From positions 1-13,077 of the forward strand of contig MU617443.1 in NCBI GenBank assembly GCA_025201705.1: DNA of 13,077 nucleotides, in the 5' to 3' direction. This DNA comes from Dissophora ornata. Lineage: Eukaryota; Mortierellomycota; Mortierellomycetes; Mortierellales; Mortierellaceae. Shown here one piece after another: positions 8,639 to 13,077 of the stretch. The notes below the pieces were generated by a model. The model did no database searches. It was given only the letters and a program-made list of their open reading frames with translations, and had not been told where the DNA came from. The translations under genes were made by a program, and so were the position numbers. Every line of letters begins with the position of its first letter. Within the stretch, counting starts at the first letter, position 1.

Positions 8639-8830
8639 GTGGGTTTCCGCGCTCATATCAAGAATCAAACACCACTGCCACACCACCATCCAGGAACCAA
8701 CTGCATCATTGTCGGGCAAACACTTACATCTCCACATACATCTCTAGCCACCACACCTCTTTCTATTTTCCCTTCTTTGCCTTCCTTGTTCTCCTTTCCG
8801 CAACACCTCGACGTGAGCAGCATATCCGTC

Positions 8831-10281
8831 ATGTTAGTACACCAGACGCTACTCGGCCCGCTTACTGTCCTTGGCTACATCCTGGCAGCCTCCATCGCGA
8901 CATGGCATAATACAGTACTACAAGGTAGGACTCTCAATCAGCACTGAACATTGACAGAGTAGCGCGGAGGAGTGTGTGTGTATGTGTGCCTGGGCGTGAG
9001 CACAGGCGGTCGGGAGAAATGTTCCGAGGAGGCTCTCGCGAACAGGGACCTTTCAGGAAGAGCTTGTCCCTACCGATCCCTGCCATTCCCTCCATCGCTT
9101 TTTCAACATGCCATTGCATCCACAACTCATCGTTGCCTCCCCACCTCATCTCGAACCACCCCTTGCTCTAGTTACGACGTGGCACTGACTAAAAATCCGC
9201 AATTACTTGATTTCCTCTTTTTTTGGTCACAGCCTTTGCAGCGCCGATCCCTGCGCAGCTCGCCCGGCAGGCGCCGTACACATTCAACAACACGCGTTTC
9301 CCATACGCTATCACTGGCCCCGCACCACCCTCCCAGTACAGGCCCGGCGAGGTTCTAGACCAATGCACCAACCCTAACTCCTATGCGATCTCGTTTGACG
9401 ATGGACCCGGGCAGCTAACAGACGAACTGCTCGACTACCTGCAAGAACAGAACCTCAAGGTGACATTCTTCATGAATGGCGATAACTGGAACTGTATCTA
9501 TCGTAAGCTCGAGATATGGTCATATGCGTCCATCCCCAACGGTCCTGACTTCACCCTTTCTGACCCTCATTGCTTACACCTCGGGGAATTTGATCGCCCT
9601 CTCCCTAACTATCAACGCTACATTATTTATTTTTTTTGCTCTTTCTTCTCGTCACTTACAGGTCCTGAATCTCAAAGACTGCTCAAACGCGCGTATGATG
9701 ATCTGCATCAGATTGCAGCCCACCCATGGTCCCATCGAGATCTCGAGTCCATCTCAGATCAAGATATCCGGCAAGAGATGTTCAGAATCGAACAAGCCTT
9801 CCGCCAAATCCTCGGGGTTGTACCTCGGTACATGCGACCACCTTATGGTGAGGTTGGCGAGCGCGTCCGACGCGTACTTGAGGAGATGGGGTACCTGATC
9901 ATCCTGTGGGATGTTGACCGGTTGGACCAAAACCCCAACTACCCCCTCCTCTCCTCGTCTTCGTCCTCTACCTCGGACGAGAAACCCATGATTGGTAGTC
10001 GCACCCATCATCACTTTAACTCCCAGCAGAACCCTCCCGCCTATTCAAAATGGTCAGAGGCCATCCGTGGTGTACCTTCTAGTACTCTTGATAGAGAGGC
10101 TATGATGTTGGGTGGGATCTATCAGGAGGCGACTCCGGATTGGGCAATTGAGTATGTCCAGAGTCTGGGGTATGATGTGATGCCAGTGGGGCGGTGTCTT
10201 GGCGAGGAGGATCCGCGGTTGTGGTATAAGGAGATTGGTCCTCCAGCTGAAGCAACATCTGTGCCGCAGATGTGTCGATAA
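8831..10281 (+). CDS. Secreted CE4 (NodB-fold) chitin deacetylase-like protein, degenerate motif 5
   Basis: Exons 8831-8924, 9233-9502 and 9662-10281 give 327 residues. The first exon encodes a signal sequence (LLGPLTVLGYILAASIA) and splices in phase into AFAAPIPAQLARQ; no in-frame ATG lies between that acceptor and the catalytic motif. NodB/CE4 motifs are: motif 1 SFDDG 85-89, motif 2 HPWSH 142-146 with both metal-binding histidines, motif 3 RPPYGE 180-185, and motif 4 WDVDRLD 204-210, where the usual DW ends in DQ. Motif 5, normally LxH, reads MLGGIYQEA around 270-278, with no histidine. Residues 218-266 form a Ser-rich insertion, longer than usual. CGE-type end GRCLGE 298-303 is conserved. 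The family removes N-acetyl groups from chitin in the wall or outside the cell. Fold and secretion are secure; activity is doubtful because of motif 5. An NNT glycosylation site is at 50-52. Confidence 0.88.
9503..9661 (+). other. In-frame, stop-free intron of the CE4 gene (159 nt)
   Basis: GTAAGC donor at 9503 and CACTTACAG acceptor ending at 9661. The length is 53 codons exactly and the reading frame stays open through it, so both spliced and retained forms are translatable. Splicing joins NCIY to RPESQRLLKRAYDD, which matches the family; the retained form inserts a non-conserved stretch between motifs 1 and 2. Confidence 0.75.
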
Positions 10282-11577
10282 CTTTAGAATGCTTCATCTC
10301 GCCGCTTGTATATACGCCAAACCCACTCTTTAGTCACATATGCCATTTCTCTTGTCTATAGCCTGTATCCTGTAACATTGCAAATAGAGCAATATTTGGC
10401 CACTCCGGGTGCCATCTCATAAAATAATTGCCCCAGAATACCAAGAATGAATTATTTGGAGTGTTGTCGATGTCATAGGCTTTACCTTGACCGTTAAAAC
10501 GTATGAGAATGCTCGTAGGACATGGTCAGAACCAGGCCAGGACCTTACGCAAGAGGGAGAGAACACGGCAGGATGGTCTAGAGAGTCTAGGGGATATTTG
10601 GATCTTGAAGGACTAGGAGAACAAAGAGTATACCCCTGAAAAAGGGGAGAAGAACCTCTTTTCTCGGTTGGCCAACCCAGCAACCGCCCACACGTAAAAA
10701 GCCGGGGACATCATGATGGTGGTTATTATTATTTTTTACCCCATCGTGATATTCTATCACGCGTACGGGAGATACATGAAACGGAATAGGTTAGTGGGTT
10801 TCTCCCCTACGCTAAAGTTACGCCCACTTGCATGAGAGAGGTTATTCTCGGATATGTTAACCGGAAGAATTCCTGAGTAAAGAGATGCTGGAAAAGGGAG
10901 TAAGAATGGCGCCTATCCTTTCATCAAAAGCAAGCGTCGTCTATTAATAAGCTTAGCCTTGGACCCTTTCCTAGTCATCCACCCAAACGTGATGATCATG
11001 CTCTCACTTTCAGATATCCATGCAGGGGCGAAGAGGACTCTCAATGGTCCTGCAGCTCATCCAAACGAAAAAGGGGGTAATCGCGACAAACTTGATGTTG
11101 ATGGATGATTCGCAAAGTCCTCCGGTATCCCATAGACTCGGAAAGATTCGACGCGAAGGCTATCATGTTATGGACCATAAGCCTTTCGAATGAAGACGCG
11201 GTTAGGCTAGTCGGGTTACGCCTCTAAGAAAAAGGCTGTTGGACAGAGTCACCAGTCGCGATTTCTATTTTGTGCTTCAGCATAAATAGCCTTTCACTTC
11301 TAGCAAAAAAAAAAAAAAAAAACTAAAAGCACGGTGCATTGCAGCAGTGAAAGCTGTAACTCATGCATGTGCTCCTACAACAATTGATACCCAGCATGCC
11401 ACTATACAAATTCTCCGATACGTATTCCTAGTTCTTGTCCTACGCCCTGTCCAACATTGTTGGGCTCCCGGCTGTAGGTTCGGCTCCAGTTTTACAAAAC
11501 GGCGCATGCTCTCAGTAGGCCCCGGTCCTTTTAGGCTGTCATCTGATCAGAATTAGTCTACTAATGCGATCTGCAAG
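10282..11577. other. Gene-free right flank, left part
   Basis: No coding region is supported. It holds the CE4 3'UTR, a small perfect hairpin at 10745-10761 (CGTGATA, TTC loop, TATCACG) and an 18-nt A tract at 11305-11322. Open frames on both strands are short and without recognisable motifs. Confidence 0.5.
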
Positions 11578-12035
11578 AAAGTCAAGATGTTGCCTATTTT
11601 TGATAAACGCTTGACCGCGTTTGGAAAAAAGAGCATAGCATTCGTATTGCCTCCCCCCCTGTTCGACCATGCCTTGTATATTTTCGTTGTTTTTAGAAAG
11701 TCAAGACGTTGCATTTCTGTCGTCTATTTTTGATAAACGCTTAACCGCGTCTGGAAAGGGCATAGCGTTCGTATTGCCTACCCCCCTGTTCAACTTTGCC
11801 TTTTTGATATTTCGTTGTTTTTAGAAAGTCAAGATGTTGCATTTCTGTCGTTTATTTTTGATAAACGCTTAACCGCGTCTGGAAAGTACATACCACTCGT
11901 ATTGCCTCCCCCTTGTTCAACGTTACCTTTTTGATTTTAGAAAGTCTATTTTTGATAAACGCTTGGCCGCGTCCGGAAAGGGCATTGCATTCGTAACTGC
12001 CTTTTTTTTCCTCCCTCTCTGCTCGACCTTACGTT
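11578..12035. repeat. Four-copy imperfect tandem repeat of about 120 bp
   Basis: Units begin at 11578, 11697, 11825 and 11941 (119, 128, 116 and about 95 bp). Each starts AAAGTC and contains the identical 18-mer TATTTTTGATAAACGCTT, at 11595, 11725, 11853 and 11947, followed by a CCGCG block, GGAAA, a CGTA(T)TGCC block and a C-rich run ending near GTTCRAC. Units 1-3 end in a T-rich tract followed by TTTTAG. Unit 1 lacks an 11-nt ATTTCTGTCGT segment, and unit 4 lacks a longer 5' segment and diverges after its C/T-rich run. Unit lengths are not multiples of three and frames are broken, so this is non-coding. Confidence 0.92.
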
Positions 12036-13077
12036 TTCAAATTTTTTATATTACGTGCGAGCCCGAGTTGGAAGGACAGAATTGACAGTATTAAACCGGG
12101 AATTTGGCACACATATCTTATAACAGATTAGTACCGCTGACTATCGACAGAGAATGCTTACATTATAGACATGTACATTTGGAGCTATTCACATTTCTCT
12201 TCAGGCTAAACTACAAACAGTATGGTATGTGTCCTAGGGCGTGTTTGTGTAGAGTGGACGTGCTTTGGGGAATAAAGAAAACCCTGTTCTCTGCGGCTCA
12301 CAAGTTGTCGTATAGTTCGATTGATCACAAGTGTGCTTGGCTTAGCTGCACACATGCGCACTATTTCCGCGCACCCACGGACCAAGTCTTCAACAATAGT
12401 CTAACATGTTGTTCTTTTTCATGAAATCCAACTATTGAGCAACAAGACCGAGTAATCGAATCGGCTAAACAACAAAAAAAAAAAATGTTATGATAGAGAC
12501 AAAAAGGACGACAGAAGCTCAAATGGTTTGTGCTCGTGCTTGTCTTTGGGCCCACGAGTATATACATGTACTCTTGGGCCCACAAGAAACCCTCGTGTCA
12601 ATTGCCAATTGCCAATGCGTTGTTTTGTTGTTCTTCACGCATGGGTACACGAAAGCTGTTTTTGGTCAAAAAGTCTTAATAATAACCGGGAAGTGGGGGG
12701 AATGTGGAACCGAGAATCAGATAAATTTAGAAATCGTGGTTGTCATTGACAGCTTCTTGACAAATTGTAAACATGACAGCCGGGACATCCAGAGACCAAT
12801 ATTATTGTCACTTATATTACTTGTTGCTGTTGTTTTTTATTTGTCCCAACAACAAGCGATCATTTAGAGGTACGTATTGCCCCTGTCCCGTTGTCCGTTT
12901 TGCCAGAGGGAAAGGAACAGTGCTCTCAATCATGAGGTTGTGAGCTCACAGAGACTTCTTGTGTTTTGTTTACTCGGATTATGTCCACCAGCACTCAGCA
13001 TTTTGTTTTTTTTTTTCTTTTTCGGTCGGTACGGTACTTGATCGAAAATACGCGTATCATATGTACAGGTGTGGCAG
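12036..13077. other. Gene-free right flank, distal part
   Basis: No supported gene is seen. Notable sequence is the 36-bp inverted repeat at 12547-12582, short CAATTGC tandem units around 12599-12616, an A tract at 12473-12485 and a T tract near 13006-13016. A plus-strand open frame at 12490-12867 has a hydrophobic C-terminus but overlaps the inverted repeat, has no recognisable domain and is best treated as chance. Confidence 0.5.
12547..12582. repeat. 36-bp imperfect inverted repeat with GGGCCC ends
   Basis: The two 18-bp halves match as inverted repeats at 15 of 18 positions, each outer arm being TGGGCCCA (itself palindromic). The centre is AT-rich (GTATATACATGTAC). It could extrude a cruciform or form an RNA hairpin. 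Confidence 0.75.

Noticed and set aside
8555..8830. N-terminal extension of the CE4 first exon
   Set aside because: The frame is open but starts at GTG and contains the GA repeat as Arg/Glu runs. The first ATG after the TATA box is 8831, directly before a signal sequence.
9223..10281. Single 352-residue open frame as the CE4 gene model
   Set aside because: It begins at a non-ATG codon and runs through a clear GTAAGC...CAG intron. The three-exon model with an ATG signal-peptide exon joins in phase and gives better family continuity.
11470..11500. tRNA B-box-like GGTTCGGCTCC
   Set aside because: The flanking bases do not form a T-arm stem, and no anticodon or D arm or acceptor stem can be placed upstream.
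11578..12035. CRISPR-like array
   Set aside because: Repeats are long, tandem and similar throughout, not short repeats with unique spacers, and the genome is eukaryotic.
12490..12867. Plus-strand ORF of 125 codons with a hydrophobic C-terminus
   Set aside because: It has no recognisable domain, homopolymers surround it, it overlaps the inverted repeat, and there is no splice or promoter support.

Overview
The window looks like nuclear DNA of a filamentous fungus, most likely an early-diverging lineage such as Mortierellomycota or Mucoromycota. The lineage is an inference from gene content and intron style. Genes are close together and split by many short GT-AG introns (about 85-160 bp, one of 308 bp). 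Recurrent branch points read GCTAAC or CTAAT and acceptors are mostly TAG. A chitin-modifying esterase and a yeast-type free methionine-R-sulfoxide reductase also fit a fungus. No rRNA, tRNA, CRISPR array or recognisable transposon was found.

Layout, left to right: (1) the 3' part of a TKL-like protein kinase on + (73-1904, nine visible exons, 5' end outside the window). (2) A small secreted six-cysteine, defensin-like peptide on - (2649-2888), with a TATA box and a probable 5'UTR intron. (3) A GAF-domain free methionine-R-sulfoxide reductase on + (3845-4623). (4) A TesB/ACOT8-type acyl-CoA thioesterase on + (5114-6806) with a C-terminal PKL peroxisomal signal. (5) A RAMP4/SERP1/Ysy6-type small ER tail-anchored protein on + (7395-7767). 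(6) A secreted CE4 polysaccharide (chitin) deacetylase-like protein on + (8831-10281), with a TATA box and an ATG-free leader. (7) About 2.8 kb with no convincing gene (10282-13077), holding a four-copy tandem repeat (11578-12035) and an imperfect 36-bp inverted repeat (12547-12582).

The genes do not form an obvious pathway. They are housekeeping and accessory functions: signalling, oxidative repair, peroxisomal acyl-CoA turnover, ER stress and cell-wall remodelling, plus one candidate antimicrobial peptide. The observations most worth following are: the kinase, which lacks the beta-3 VAIK lysine and has a lysine in the glycine loop where WNK kinases carry their relocated catalytic lysine; the anionic defensin-like peptide; the CE4 protein that has lost the motif-5 histidine; a perfect 22-bp palindrome with a heat-shock-element-like centre between the peptide and reductase genes; and the right-flank tandem repeat, whose variation keeps a hairpin pairable only in minus-strand RNA. 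All gene models are manual splice reconstructions.
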